This document shows positions 7,152 through 16,969 of a DNA stretch of 64,000 nucleotides, piece by piece (the stretch's first letter is position 1; each line of letters opens with the position of its first letter). The notes below the pieces were generated by a model, which ran no database searches, was not told the origin of the DNA, and saw only the letters and a list, made by a program, of their open reading frames with translations. The position numbers and the translations under genes were made by a program. The stretch is from Rosettibacter primus (GTDB lineage Bacteria > Bacteroidota > Ignavibacteria > Ignavibacteriales > Melioribacteraceae): contig NZ_JAYKGK010000003.1 in NCBI RefSeq assembly GCF_036860675.1, forward strand, positions 248,001 through 312,000. Direction: 5' to 3'.

Positions 7152-8990
7152 ATGAAAGAAACAAGTAAATATAAAATCGGTCTACTTTCTGAAAAGATTG
7201 ACATCCAAAAAATTCTTAATCATTATAAATTAACATTTGCTTTTCTGCTGATTGGATGGACAATTATTATAATTTTTTTCCTTTCCTGGAAAATATCCGA
7301 GCTTAATTCAACAAATCTCGAATTAATTTTGAACGAAGCCCGCATACTTGCAGAGCGCGATACACTTTATACAAACTGGGTTATATCTCACGGCAGTGTT
7401 TATATAAAAAGTAATAACTCAAACAAAAACAATAAAAATAATTTTAACTTTGTTCCACCTGCTTTAATGCATAAACAATTACAACAGCAATTAAAAGATA
7501 AAAATAAGTTAATAATCAAATTAACATCATTAAACTCTATTAATCCTGAATATAAAGCTGACGACTGGGAATCAAAATCATTTGAACATTTCAAGAAAGG
7601 AAAAAATGAATTTTATTCCTTTGATACAATTAACAACAAAAAATACTTTCGATATATCATCCCATTGAAAATTAAAAAAGAATGTTTATCGTGTCATGCA
7701 AATCAAAAAATTGGAGAGATTAAAGGAGCTTACAGCATAGCACTTCTTTCTTCAAATTACGATAGATATTACAATCATCAACTAAAAAATGACATAATTC
7801 TTCATCTATTGATTTGGTTCATCGGTTCATTTGCTTTCACTTTTGTATTCAGAAAATTGTACTCATATTTGAAAGAAATAAAACTGAGTCAGGAACAGTT
7901 TTATGAGCTACTTAATAATTCCCCAATGAGTACATTCATTAAAGATGGTGAAGGAAATTTAATTTATATGAATAAAATTGCAGAACAATATCTCCCAGAA
8001 AAATTCAGGAATGGAAAGTGGAAAGGATTAAAAGATTCAGATATTTGGGAACCTGAGATTGTTCAAAAACTCCGTGAGCATGATACAGAAGTTCTAATTT
8101 CAATGCAATCAAAAGTATTTGAAGAGACAATCATGAGCGAAGGGAAAAAACATGTGTGGTTAACTCATAAGTTTCCATTGAAGGATACATCAAGCGGAAA
8201 AGTTTATATAATAGGCATGGAGATTGACATAACAGAAAGAAAAGAAAAAGAAGATGAAATTAAAAAGTATTCCAGACAGCTTGAAGAATTAAATAAGAAT
8301 AAAGATAAATTTATTTCAGTTTTAGCTCATGATTTAAGAGGTCCATTTACACCTATTCTTGGTTATACAGATCTGTTGGCTACCAGTGCTGAATATCTTA
8401 CCTATCAGGAAATCAAAGAATTTGCACATAGTCTTGATGTGATTGTAAAAAATCAATTTCAATTGCTTGAAAATGTACTTGATTGGAGTCGCCTCGAAGG
8501 AAACAGATTGAAAATTGAACCGAGAGAATTAAACTTATTTGATGAGGTTAAGAAAATTTTAAATCTCTATCAACCAATTTATAATGACAAAGAAATTCAA
8601 ATCATTGAGAAAGTAGACCCTGCTTATGAAATAATTACAGACCAGCATTCACTAAATACTATTCTGAGAAATTTAATTTCCAATGCTATTAAATTTACAC
8701 CTCATAAAGGGACAATTCAGATTATTGCTTCAAAAGAAAATAATGGCTATAAAATTAAAATTATTGATTCGGGAGTAGGAATTCCAAAAGAAAATCTCCC
8801 CAAAATTTTTGGTGGTGAATCTGGTTTTACAACAAGAGGAACAAACAACGAAAAGGGAACTGGACTTGGTTTAACAATATGCAAAGAGTTAATTGAAAAA
8901 CTTGGCGGAAAAATTTGGGTTGAAAGTGAAGTGGGAAAGGGAAGCACATTTACAATTTTTCTTCCAAATTTGAAAATTGAAAATCAATAG
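7152..8990 (+). CDS. Membrane sensor histidine kinase with c-type haem (Tll0287/DUF3365-like) sensor and PAS domain
   Basis: 612 residues. A transmembrane segment lies at about 27-46, an extracytoplasmic domain at 50-212 ends with CLSCH (C178, C181, H182), the covalent c-haem motif, and a second membrane segment spans about 215-233. Then come PAS (about 248-365), a short coiled coil, and HisKA with the phospho-accepting histidine H393 in LAHDLRGPF. HATPase_c carries an N box (NLISNAIKF), DSGVGIP and GTGLGL. The layout predicts a periplasmic haem sensor of redox state or a gas ligand signalling inwards; the ligand is inference. No response regulator is adjacent, so its partner is elsewhere. 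Confidence 0.88.
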   Translation: MKETSKYKIGLLSEKIDIQKILNHYKLTFAFLLIGWTIIIIFFLSWKISELNSTNLELILNEARILAERDTLYTNWVISHGSVYIKSNNSNKNNKNNFNFVPPALMHKQLQQQLKDKNKLIIKLTSLNSINPEYKADDWESKSFEHFKKGKNEFYSFDTINNKKYFRYIIPLKIKKECLSCHANQKIGEIKGAYSIALLSSNYDRYYNHQLKNDIILHLLIWFIGSFAFTFVFRKLYSYLKEIKLSQEQFYELLNNSPMSTFIKDGEGNLIYMNKIAEQYLPEKFRNGKWKGLKDSDIWEPEIVQKLREHDTEVLISMQSKVFEETIMSEGKKHVWLTHKFPLKDTSSGKVYIIGMEIDITERKEKEDEIKKYSRQLEELNKNKDKFISVLAHDLRGPFTPILGYTDLLATSAEYLTYQEIKEFAHSLDVIVKNQFQLLENVLDWSRLEGNRLKIEPRELNLFDEVKKILNLYQPIYNDKEIQIIEKVDPAYEIITDQHSLNTILRNLISNAIKFTPHKGTIQIIASKENNGYKIKIIDSGVGIPKENLPKIFGGESGFTTRGTNNEKGTGLGLTICKELIEKLGGKIWVESEVGKGSTFTIFLPNLKIENQ

Positions 8991-9003
8991 TCAACTATAT
9001 TAA

Positions 9004-10683
9004 TCAAAACTCAAGTGTCATCTTCAAGTAAGCATAACTCGAATAGAATGATTTTTCTTTTGTAATATTTTTTTCAATCAAGTAAGTATAATTCAAATCA
9101 AAAAATATTTCTCTAAAAGGTTCATAACGAAAACTAAGTGTAAAAATATCTTTATTAATCCTTTCACCATCCAAAAACTTGATATGCTTCGGGTCAACAC
9201 CTTGTCTGAATGGCTGAAGTGCATCACCCCCGGCATTAAAAACTAAATTGCCAAGAGCATCATAAATATTTTCACCTGAACGAATGTGTTGATATTTAAA
9301 ATTTCCTCTCAGCTTTTCAGAAAAATTATATGAAAGTTTAGAGCAAATTTCATCTGCATTTGGTCCAATTCGATGCCCGAGCAATTCACTATGTGCTGTG
9401 TAAGAATTTTTAATATTAGTATGGCTATAAACATATGGACGAATTTTTGTATACTCCATAACAAATGACAAATCACTAATTGATAATGGTGAATACCAGA
9501 AAAGTCCTATTTGATATGCAGTTTTATTTGAATATAAATCTAAATCTTGAAGGTGAGAAAGAATATTTTCATCAAGAAAAAAAGTTGCTTGCAGTTCGAG
9601 ATTTTTAAGAAAGTCCGATTGAAAATCTAAAAAGAGAACACCATTATCTCTATCCTGCAAAGACATTTCCTCGAACTTATAAAATGCAAATGGATTCAGA
9701 TAAGCAAGGTCAATTCCTCTTCCAGTATAAATAATTGCTTCTCCAATTCCTGCTTGAAATAAATTTTTGAATGTAAATTTCAATTTGTTATAAGCATAAA
9801 ATTTTGTGTAATTAAGAGAACGGTCTTCATGAAATTCACCTACTGTAGTTGCATGAAGAGAAGAAAAACTAATAATTCCATAATTAAAATCCATTTTTAT
9901 AAAATCGAGATAAGGATGGTCTCCAGAAAGAACAAGTTTACTGCTGTATCCATATCCCAATTTTATTTTTTCTCTTCCAATTTGAAATGATAATTTCATT
10001 TTATCAATTGGCTCGGTGAAATATCTTAAGTATCCTTCTGTAAAATCGTAGTTGCTAATATTTTCAATATTCTCATAAAATTTGAAATTATATCTTAATC
10101 GCGGGTCGAATGTGGTTGCATAATTTGTCGAACCTGCAACCCCACCTTTTTGCACAACTAAATTATAACCAAGTTTATCGAAGAGAGTACCACGAAGTCT
10201 AAATCCAATGTCAAACAATTCAGAATTATTGATTTCAGGTTTGAATATTTGTCCATGCATTGCCCTGCCAAGCATTTCAAGATATAAATTTGCTTTCTCT
10301 TCACGATAAGCATAGATGAATTTAATTTTATTTGAAAAAATATCTATTATATCTTTCGAAAATTTTTCTGAATAACCTAAAAATTGCATGGTGTTTGTGG
10401 AATCAGCTAAATCATCATAAAATTCATCTTGAAATTTTTTTAATAATTTTTTTTCTGTAGCACTCAACAAATCATATTTGGCTTGAACTTCTTCGAGATG
10501 ACTTCGAACTTCGGCACGAGACATTATTGGATTATCATCATGAATATAATCCAATATTTTTTTTACCTTCATCTCTTTCAAAAATATATAGACATCATGG
10601 TCAACGGGAACATTTTCTTGCTGGGAATAAATGACACAGAAAGATAAAAATATAACCGCAACAATTAAGAAAATTTTTTTCAT
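9004..10683 (-). CDS. Secreted outer-membrane beta-barrel protein, capsule-assembly Wzi-like
   Basis: 559 residues with a clear signal peptide (MKKIFLIVAVIFLSFCVIYSQ, cleavage after about residue 20). The region 25-110 is helical and charged (VPVDHDVYIFLKEM.., MSRAEVRSHLEEV). The rest is a run of alternating aromatic/polar strands typical of an 18-or-so-stranded barrel, ending in an aromatic-rich strand and F (YLKMTLEF). The N-terminal pattern and length resemble the Wzi/capsule-assembly porin family of Bacteroidota; I assign that family only tentatively. It lies alone behind a perfect -7 box at 10713-10720. Confidence 0.55.
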   Translation of the reverse strand: MKKIFLIVAVIFLSFCVIYSQQENVPVDHDVYIFLKEMKVKKILDYIHDDNPIMSRAEVRSHLEEVQAKYDLLSATEKKLLKKFQDEFYDDLADSTNTMQFLGYSEKFSKDIIDIFSNKIKFIYAYREEKANLYLEMLGRAMHGQIFKPEINNSELFDIGFRLRGTLFDKLGYNLVVQKGGVAGSTNYATTFDPRLRYNFKFYENIENISNYDFTEGYLRYFTEPIDKMKLSFQIGREKIKLGYGYSSKLVLSGDHPYLDFIKMDFNYGIISFSSLHATTVGEFHEDRSLNYTKFYAYNKLKFTFKNLFQAGIGEAIIYTGRGIDLAYLNPFAFYKFEEMSLQDRDNGVLFLDFQSDFLKNLELQATFFLDENILSHLQDLDLYSNKTAYQIGLFWYSPLSISDLSFVMEYTKIRPYVYSHTNIKNSYTAHSELLGHRIGPNADEICSKLSYNFSEKLRGNFKYQHIRSGENIYDALGNLVFNAGGDALQPFRQGVDPKHIKFLDGERINKDIFTLSFRYEPFREIFFDLNYTYLIEKNITKEKSFYSSYAYLKMTLEF

Positions 10684-10712
10684 AGGTATTCAATAGAATT
10701 TTAATGTGTGTT

Positions 10713-10720
10713 CAAATTTA
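10713..10720 (-). promoter_or_regulatory. -7 promoter box for the Wzi-like gene
   Basis: Minus-strand TAAATTTG matches TAnnTTTG, about 30 nt before the ATG at 10683. No TTTG was found at the expected -33 spacing, so the match is partial. Confidence 0.4.
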
Positions 10721-10887
10721 AGAAATAAATCTTGATTCTGCGATTATAACTAATGACTGCATGAAAACATAAATTTAACTATGCTGAAAAAATTTCTTAA
10801 GAATCTCCAAAAAATAAAATTGATATTTTTTTGATAAATAACTAAAAGCAAACACATCTTGAAAAAATCTTTAATCCTGATAGAATT

Positions 10888-12192
10888 TCATGCATCAACA
10901 TTTTTAGGTGCAAGAAATTTATTGTAAAGAAGCAACCCAACAATTGTGAGTAATCCAATAGAACTAAAAATTATCCAGAGCAGTGTTGGATTTTTAAGAT
11001 TATCAACAAAATGCACATAAAGATTTGCTCCAAGTATTCCACCAATTCCACTTCCCAGTACACCATATAAAAATGCATATCCAAGATAGAGTGCCTTTTT
11101 ATCTTCCGGGGCAATTAATCCAACATAACTAATAAATTTAGGATGTGCAGTCATTTCTCCAATTGAGAAAATGAATATTCCAGCAATAAAAACAAATGGA
11201 TGAGTTGATATAGCAAGAATTGCCATTCCAAGAGTTCCAAGAGCAATACCACCAATCATTGTTGGAAGAGCTTTTTTATTCTTAACAAAATTTGAGATAA
11301 AAATTTGAAGAATTATTATTGTGCCGGCATTTATTACAGTAACATGTTCAACATCAAATTTCCAGTTTGGATTCGACACAAAAATTGACAGGAACGAATT
11401 TACAAGATTATTTACAGGTGTGGTATCAACATAATCTTTTACATACCAGAGGACCGTATCAAATTGCTGGAAATATAAAATCCAGAATCCAGAATAAATT
11501 ACAATCATAATGACAAAACGAAAATCACCAAGAACCTTAAACATATCAATCAAAACATTCTTTAATGTTTTAGTGCTTTCGGGTTTATCTGGTTCTTTAT
11601 AGACAAAAAGATTTAATAGTAAAAGCCAGCCAGTTCCAACTGCTGCCATTATAAAAATATATTTCCATGAAATTTGTTTAAGGATTGGAACAAGAATCAA
11701 TGGAAACAAAAATGCCCCAAGATTGATTGACCAATAATAAATTCCAAAAGCAAGTGTCGAATTTGATTTATCCGTTGTTCTTGCTATTGTTCCGGAAATA
11801 ATCGGTTTGAAAAAACCAGCACCAATTGCCATTAAAATCAAGCTCATAAATACAAGAACATAAGAAGTAAATAAAGAAGTAAGAAAGTATCCAAGACTCA
11901 TCATTACAAAAGCAAACATTAATGTTTTTCTGTAACCAAATCTATCTGCTATTGCACCTGAAAGTATTGGAAGAAAATAAAGCAGAGGTGTTATTGTACT
12001 TTTAATTATTCCAACACTTTCTTTAGAAAAACCTAATCCTCCTTCATTAGCATTCAAAATAAGATAGACAGACAATACAGACATAACTCCATAGTAAGAC
12101 CCGCGTTCAAAAAATTCCATTACTATTACAGTCCAGAAATTTTTTGAGAAGGCTTTAAGGATGCTGACTTTAGAAGTAGAGCTAAAATCCAT
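10888..12192 (-). CDS. POT/PTR2-like major facilitator transporter (peptide-type)
   Basis: 434 residues with about 12 hydrophobic segments. The first helix carries EFFERGSYYG, matching the ExxERxxYY signature of proton-dependent oligopeptide transporters, and DRFGYRKT follows as the loop 2-3 MFS motif. POT members import di- and tripeptides with protons across the inner membrane; the substrate of this one is not shown by the sequence. It is shorter than many bacterial POTs (about 460-500). A GGAG ribosome site precedes the ATG. It lies 70 bp downstream of the RND pump gene on the same strand and may be cotranscribed. Confidence 0.72.
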   Translation of the reverse strand: MDFSSTSKVSILKAFSKNFWTVIVMEFFERGSYYGVMSVLSVYLILNANEGGLGFSKESVGIIKSTITPLLYFLPILSGAIADRFGYRKTLMFAFVMMSLGYFLTSLFTSYVLVFMSLILMAIGAGFFKPIISGTIARTTDKSNSTLAFGIYYWSINLGAFLFPLILVPILKQISWKYIFIMAAVGTGWLLLLNLFVYKEPDKPESTKTLKNVLIDMFKVLGDFRFVIMIVIYSGFWILYFQQFDTVLWYVKDYVDTTPVNNLVNSFLSIFVSNPNWKFDVEHVTVINAGTIIILQIFISNFVKNKKALPTMIGGIALGTLGMAILAISTHPFVFIAGIFIFSIGEMTAHPKFISYVGLIAPEDKKALYLGYAFLYGVLGSGIGGILGANLYVHFVDNLKNPTLLWIIFSSIGLLTIVGLLLYNKFLAPKNVDA

Positions 12193-12262
12193 AAATCTCC
12201 ACTAAATAATGAACGGATGAATTACTATTCATTGATTATACAATTTAGAAAGAAATAACCAA

Positions 12263-15200
12263 TTACTTTGTAACAAGTTCTTTATCATTAATATGAAGAA
12301 GTTCTTTTTCAACTTCTCCTACAACCACATTGCTTACAGATTTTGTTTTCTCGGATAAATAAGAATAAATAACCGGGATTACAAACAATGTTAATATTGT
12401 TGAAAAAATTAAACCGCCAATTACTGCAATTCCCATCGATACTCGACTTTCTGAACCAGCCCCAAGTGCAAGTGCTATTGGCAATGTTCCAAGTATGGTT
12501 GAAAAACTTGTCATTAAAATAGGTCTCAAACGTAAACTTGCTGCTTCTTTAACTGCTTCTATTACTGAAAGTCCCTGAGCTTTTTTTTGATTTGCAAATT
12601 CGACAATTAAAATTCCATTTTTAGTTACAAGACCAATTAACATAATTTGACCAATCTGGCTAAAGATGTTTAATGTTTGATTAAAATACCAGAGAGAAAA
12701 TAGAGCTCCTGCAATTGCAAGTGGAACAGTAAACATAATTATTAATGGGTCTCTAAAACTTTCAAATTGTGCTGCAAGAGTTAAATATATAAGAATCAAA
12801 GCTAAAACAAATGTAAAAAGAAGGCTGGAAGAACTTTCAACAAAATCTTTTGATGCACCTTCAAGAGCAGTAGAAAAGTTATCATCAAGAACCTTTTTAG
12901 CAATTGCGTCCATTGCTTTAATTCCATCTCCAATTGTTTTGCCAGGGGCAAGACTTGCAGAAAAGGTTGCGCTTACATATCTATTAAATCTGTAAAGTTG
13001 AGGTGGATTACTTCTTTCTCTCATTGTTATAAGATTATCAAGTTGAATCAATTCACCTCGATTATTTCTTACATATAAAGAAGCAAGGTCTATTGGTTTA
13101 TTTCTATTTTCACGAAGGACCTGGCCAATTACCTGATATTGTTTTCCATTCATTATGAAATAACCAAATCTTTGACCGCTGTAAGCAAGTTGAAGTGTTT
13201 GAGTAATATCCATTGCAGTAACACCAAGTTCTCTTGCTTTTGTTCTATTGATTTCAACTACAATTTCAGGTTTATTGAATTTCAGATTAACATCAACATT
13301 TGCAAATGTTGGGTCTTCCTGAGCTGCTTCAAGAAATTTTGGGACAACTTCTTTTAACTTTTCAAAGTTTGGAGCCTGCACAACATATTGAACCGGAAGT
13401 CCTCCTCTCCTTGTTGAAATCGATTGACTTTGAACAACAAAAGAACGTGCATCATTTAATTTTCGCGTTATGCCTGTAATTTGTTCAGCAATTTCCTGTT
13501 GAGTTCTTTTTCTCTTAGATGCATCAGTAAGAACCAATCTGACAAATCCACTATTTGCACCACTTGCTCCACCGCCTCCTGCAGTAACAGAAATAATTGC
13601 TTCTGCTTCTTTTATTGAATCCTGAAGAATTTTTGTCATTTGCAAAATATATCTGTCCATCATTTCGAATGATGTTCCTTCAGGCATAGTAGATTGAACA
13701 CGAATTTCTCCTCGGTCTTCAATTGGTGCAAGTTCTGATTGCAGATTCGTACCAATTAGATAAATTACTACAATTGAAACAATCATAATGAGAAAAGCAA
13801 GCCATCGTCTTTTCATAAAATTTTCAAGTGCATTTCGATACGAATTTTCAATCCATTCAAATAATGGTTCTGTTTTATAATAGAACCAGCTATGCTTCTC
13901 TTTCGATTTCAGGAATCTTGAGCTTAACATCGGCGTCAATGTAAGAGCAACAAAAGCAGATATTATTACAGAACCAGCAATAACAACTCCAAATTCTACA
14001 AACAGCCTTCCGGTTATTCCGCGCAAAAACATAATTGGAAGAAATACTGCTGCCAGTGTAATAGTTGTAGATATAACTGCAAAGAAAATTTCTGATGAAC
14101 CCTTTGTTGCTGCTTCTACCGGATTCATACCCTGTTCTATTTTTTTGTAAATATTTTCAAGAACAACTATTGCATCATCAACTACAATTCCAATAGCAAG
14201 CACCAAACCCAAAAGTGTAAGTACATTAATTGAAAAATTTGCAAGATACATTATGAAAAACGAACCTATTAAAGAAACGGGAATTGCAATTATTGGGATT
14301 AATGTAGTTCTCCAATCTCTCAAGAAGAAAAATATAATTAAAATAACCAATGCAAAGGCAAGTAAAATTGTTTCTTTAACTTCTGCAATTGAATTACGAA
14401 TATATTTTGTTACATCGAACCCAACACCAAGTTCTACATCTGGAGGCAAATCTTTTTTTATCTGTTCAATACGTTTGTAAAATTCATCAGCTATCTGAAT
14501 ATGATTTGCACCAGGTTGAGGAATTAGAACAACTCCAACCATCGGAACACCATCTCTTCTTAAAATAGAGCGGTCGTTCTCAGGATATAATTCTGCATAT
14601 CCAATATCTTTAAGGCGAACAATTGCACCATTGGATTCTTTGATGATAAGGTCATTAAAATCATCAACTGTTGACAATCGGCTCAGAGTTCTAACAGTTA
14701 ATTCTGTATTGCTTCCTTCAATTCTGCCGGATGGCAATTCAATATTTTCTCTGTTCAATGCATTTCTAATATCAAGTGGAGTAACACCATGTGCTGCAAG
14801 TTTAGAAGGGTCCATCCACAAACGCATTGAATATCTGCGTTCCCCCCAGATATTAACCTGGCTTACTCCTGGAATTGTCTGCAATCTTTCCTTAAAAATA
14901 TTTTGAGCAATATCAGTTAATTGAAGAAGATTTTTTTTATCACTTTTAATATTCAAGAAAACAATTGGAACTGCATCAGCATCTGCTTTGGATATCGTTG
15001 GTGGGTCAACATCTTGAGGAAGACGTGCACGTGCAATTGATACTCTATCTCTTACATCATTTGCAGCAGCTTCAAGGTCTACAGAAACATCAAATTCTAC
15101 TGTGATTACACTTCTACCATCACGACTTACTGAAGTCAAAGAACGAATTCCTGCTATTCCATTAATTTGTTCTTCAAGTGGTTCTGTAATTTGAGATTCT

Positions 15201-15376
15201 ATAACATCAGCATTTGCTCCAACATAGCTTGTTGATACTGTAATTATTGGCGGGTCAATGCTTGGATATTCTCTTACTCCCAAAAAAGTATAACCAATAA
15301 TTCCAAATAAAACAATTGTAAGCGACATTACAATCGCAAGAACAGGTCTTCTTATACTTATTGATGATAAACTCAT
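12263..15376 (-). CDS. RND efflux pump inner-membrane permease (AcrB/HAE1 type)
   Basis: 1037 residues, the standard trimeric RND length. It starts with the typical amphipathic helix and TM1 (SSISIRRPVLAIVM), has two large periplasmic loops, and TM4 carries the proton-relay pair in GIVVDDAIVV. RPILMTSFSTILGTLPIAL in the C-terminal half is a family hallmark. It expels hydrophobic compounds using proton import. The membrane-fusion protein gene lies 42 bp upstream on the same strand, forming adaptor-pump order. No TolC-like outer-membrane channel gene is present, so the pair must use one encoded elsewhere. Confidence 0.96.
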   Translation of the reverse strand: MSLSSISIRRPVLAIVMSLTIVLFGIIGYTFLGVREYPSIDPPIITVSTSYVGANADVIESQITEPLEEQINGIAGIRSLTSVSRDGRSVITVEFDVSVDLEAAANDVRDRVSIARARLPQDVDPPTISKADADAVPIVFLNIKSDKKNLLQLTDIAQNIFKERLQTIPGVSQVNIWGERRYSMRLWMDPSKLAAHGVTPLDIRNALNRENIELPSGRIEGSNTELTVRTLSRLSTVDDFNDLIIKESNGAIVRLKDIGYAELYPENDRSILRRDGVPMVGVVLIPQPGANHIQIADEFYKRIEQIKKDLPPDVELGVGFDVTKYIRNSIAEVKETILLAFALVILIIFFFLRDWRTTLIPIIAIPVSLIGSFFIMYLANFSINVLTLLGLVLAIGIVVDDAIVVLENIYKKIEQGMNPVEAATKGSSEIFFAVISTTITLAAVFLPIMFLRGITGRLFVEFGVVIAGSVIISAFVALTLTPMLSSRFLKSKEKHSWFYYKTEPLFEWIENSYRNALENFMKRRWLAFLIMIVSIVVIYLIGTNLQSELAPIEDRGEIRVQSTMPEGTSFEMMDRYILQMTKILQDSIKEAEAIISVTAGGGGASGANSGFVRLVLTDASKRKRTQQEIAEQITGITRKLNDARSFVVQSQSISTRRGGLPVQYVVQAPNFEKLKEVVPKFLEAAQEDPTFANVDVNLKFNKPEIVVEINRTKARELGVTAMDITQTLQLAYSGQRFGYFIMNGKQYQVIGQVLRENRNKPIDLASLYVRNNRGELIQLDNLITMRERSNPPQLYRFNRYVSATFSASLAPGKTIGDGIKAMDAIAKKVLDDNFSTALEGASKDFVESSSSLLFTFVLALILIYLTLAAQFESFRDPLIIMFTVPLAIAGALFSLWYFNQTLNIFSQIGQIMLIGLVTKNGILIVEFANQKKAQGLSVIEAVKEAASLRLRPILMTSFSTILGTLPIALALGAGSESRVSMGIAVIGGLIFSTILTLFVIPVIYSYLSEKTKSVSNVVVGEVEKELLHINDKELVTK

Positions 15377-15418
15377 ACTAATTTTTTCTCTTTGTTATCA
15401 AACATCTTTTGAAGACAA

Positions 15419-16486
15419 TTAATTCACTAAATTTAATTTCACCCTAATATTTGGTTTTAATTGAATAATACCAGAGGTTATTAATGTATCACCTGTTTTA
15501 AGACCATTTAATATTTGAACTTCTTTTTCTGTTCTAATCCCTGTTGTAACATACTGAGGTATGGCTCTTCCATTTCGATAAATAAAAACTTTTTCACCTT
15601 CAAAATCTGGGACAACCGTTTCCGATGGTACCAATATTGCATTATTAAATTCCTCAAGAACAATATCTATTTCCACATAAGCTCCGGGTGTTAGTTCGCC
15701 TCTTTCATTAGGTATTAAAGCACGAGCTTGAACTGTTCTTGTATTCTGGTCTATTTTTGGTTCAACTGCATAAATCTTTCCTGTATATACTTTTCCAGTT
15801 GAAGATGATTTAACATATATTGTTTTACCTTCCTTAATCAAACCAAAATATTTTTGAGGAACAGAAAAATCAACTTTAATTGGATTAATATTTTGAAGTG
15901 TTGCAATTTTTGTTTGTGGAGATATATAACTTCCTACACTTACAGAACGCAATCCAATTATTCCATCAAATGGTGCACGGATCTCTGTTTTTTCGATTTG
16001 TGCTAGAGTAAATTCAATATCTGCAAGAACTGAATTAAGTTCACCAAGTGCAACATCATATTCTTGCTGACTTGTGAGATTCTTCTCGAGAAGTTGTCTA
16101 TATCTGTATTCTTTATCCCGAGCTAAAGTTTCTCGAGATTTATTTTTCTTTAATGTTGCTTGAAGTTCTGCATCGTTAATCTTAACAAGAAGTTCTCCTT
16201 TTTTTACTTTTCTTCCTTCTTCAAATAAAATCTGAGTAATCTTTCCAGTAATTTCACTTCTAACTTCTACTTCTTCGTTACTCATTAATGTGCCATTGGA
16301 AAAAATTTTATTCTGCAAATATTTTGGTTTAATTATAATACCATTAACAGTTAATGCTTGTAATCTTGGATTTTGAGAAGGCGCATCATCATTCTTGCTT
16401 TTATTTAATATAAGCTTAGGTAAAATTAAAATAACAAGTAAAATAACGATTACAGTCCCGATAGAAATACTTTTTATTTTTTTCAT
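15419..16486 (-). CDS. RND efflux periplasmic adaptor (membrane fusion protein)
   Basis: 355 residues with an N-terminal membrane anchor (about 7-26). A biotinyl-lipoyl half (EVRSEITGKITQILFEEGRKVKKGELLVKIND) is followed by an alpha-hairpin (about 112-165), the second lipoyl half (IRAPFDGIIGLRSVSVGSYI), and beta-barrel and membrane-proximal domains. It bridges the inner-membrane pump encoded immediately downstream and an outer-membrane channel. It is the first gene of the operon; a TAnnTTTG box lies at 16519-16526, about 33 nt before the start. Confidence 0.94.
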   Translation of the reverse strand: MKKIKSISIGTVIVILLVILILPKLILNKSKNDDAPSQNPRLQALTVNGIIIKPKYLQNKIFSNGTLMSNEEVEVRSEITGKITQILFEEGRKVKKGELLVKINDAELQATLKKNKSRETLARDKEYRYRQLLEKNLTSQQEYDVALGELNSVLADIEFTLAQIEKTEIRAPFDGIIGLRSVSVGSYISPQTKIATLQNINPIKVDFSVPQKYFGLIKEGKTIYVKSSSTGKVYTGKIYAVEPKIDQNTRTVQARALIPNERGELTPGAYVEIDIVLEEFNNAILVPSETVVPDFEGEKVFIYRNGRAIPQYVTTGIRTEKEVQILNGLKTGDTLITSGIIQLKPNIRVKLNLVN

Positions 16487-16518
16487 AAATAACCTATTTT
16501 TTAAAAAATGAGTTCACT

Positions 16519-16526
16519 CAAATTTA
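16519..16526 (-). promoter_or_regulatory. -7 promoter box for the efflux operon
   Basis: Minus-strand TAAATTTG, a perfect TAnnTTTG, placed to give a ~29 nt leader for the adaptor gene. No -33 TTTG at the expected spacing. Confidence 0.4.
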
Positions 16527-16644
16527 TATGACTTTGACAAGTAAAGTTTTCAGTTAGATTAATTAAAAATAAATTCTTCATAAAAAATACTTGAATTATC
16601 TTTTTGAGAATTAGAGATGTTGTTTTGTAGATGATAGAGAATTT

Positions 16645-16758
16645 TTATGTTTTTGAATCATTATTTCTTGTTTTAAAAATTTTATAAAAACAATAATAAA
16701 CAAGACTAAAAATTGCACCCCATGCAAGAAACATAAAGATGTAGCCAGAAGTTTTCAT
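16645..16758 (-). CDS. 37-residue single-span membrane protein (symporter-accessory/MetS-like)
   Basis: Found by hand translation of a 483-bp gap: ATG at 16758, TAA at 16645. The product starts MKTSGYIFMFLAWGAIFSLV, continues YYCFYKIF and ends in a short basic/polar tail (KTRNNDSKT), giving one membrane span at about 5-27. The pattern MxTSxxIxMxxxWG followed by a hydrophobic stretch recalls tiny accessory subunits of sodium symporters (MetS and related small proteins), but no large transporter of that kind is adjacent. A TACTTTTG -7 box lies upstream at 16817-16824. The start has no Shine-Dalgarno sequence. Short length limits certainty. Confidence 0.6.
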   Translation of the reverse strand: MKTSGYIFMFLAWGAIFSLVYYCFYKIFKTRNNDSKT

Positions 16759-16816
16759 AACTAATTAATTTTTTATTAAATGAAATAAAATACTAAGTGA
16801 ACTTAAACATAGTAGC

Positions 16817-16824
16817 CAAAAGTA
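16817..16824 (-). promoter_or_regulatory. -7 promoter box for the 37-residue protein gene
   Basis: Minus-strand TACTTTTG (TAnnTTTG), giving a leader of about 55 nt before the ATG at 16758. No TTTG at the -33 distance. Confidence 0.35.
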
Positions 16825-16969
16825 TCAATAATTTATCAAATAAAAAGCTTTGAATAATATAATATTTTTGTAATGAACTTTTATGTGCGTAATTAACTTA
16901 TATACTTAAACCGAATTAAAAAACCTTCTGTCAAATAAGCGATTTCAGAAAAAATAAAGGTATTTTTAT

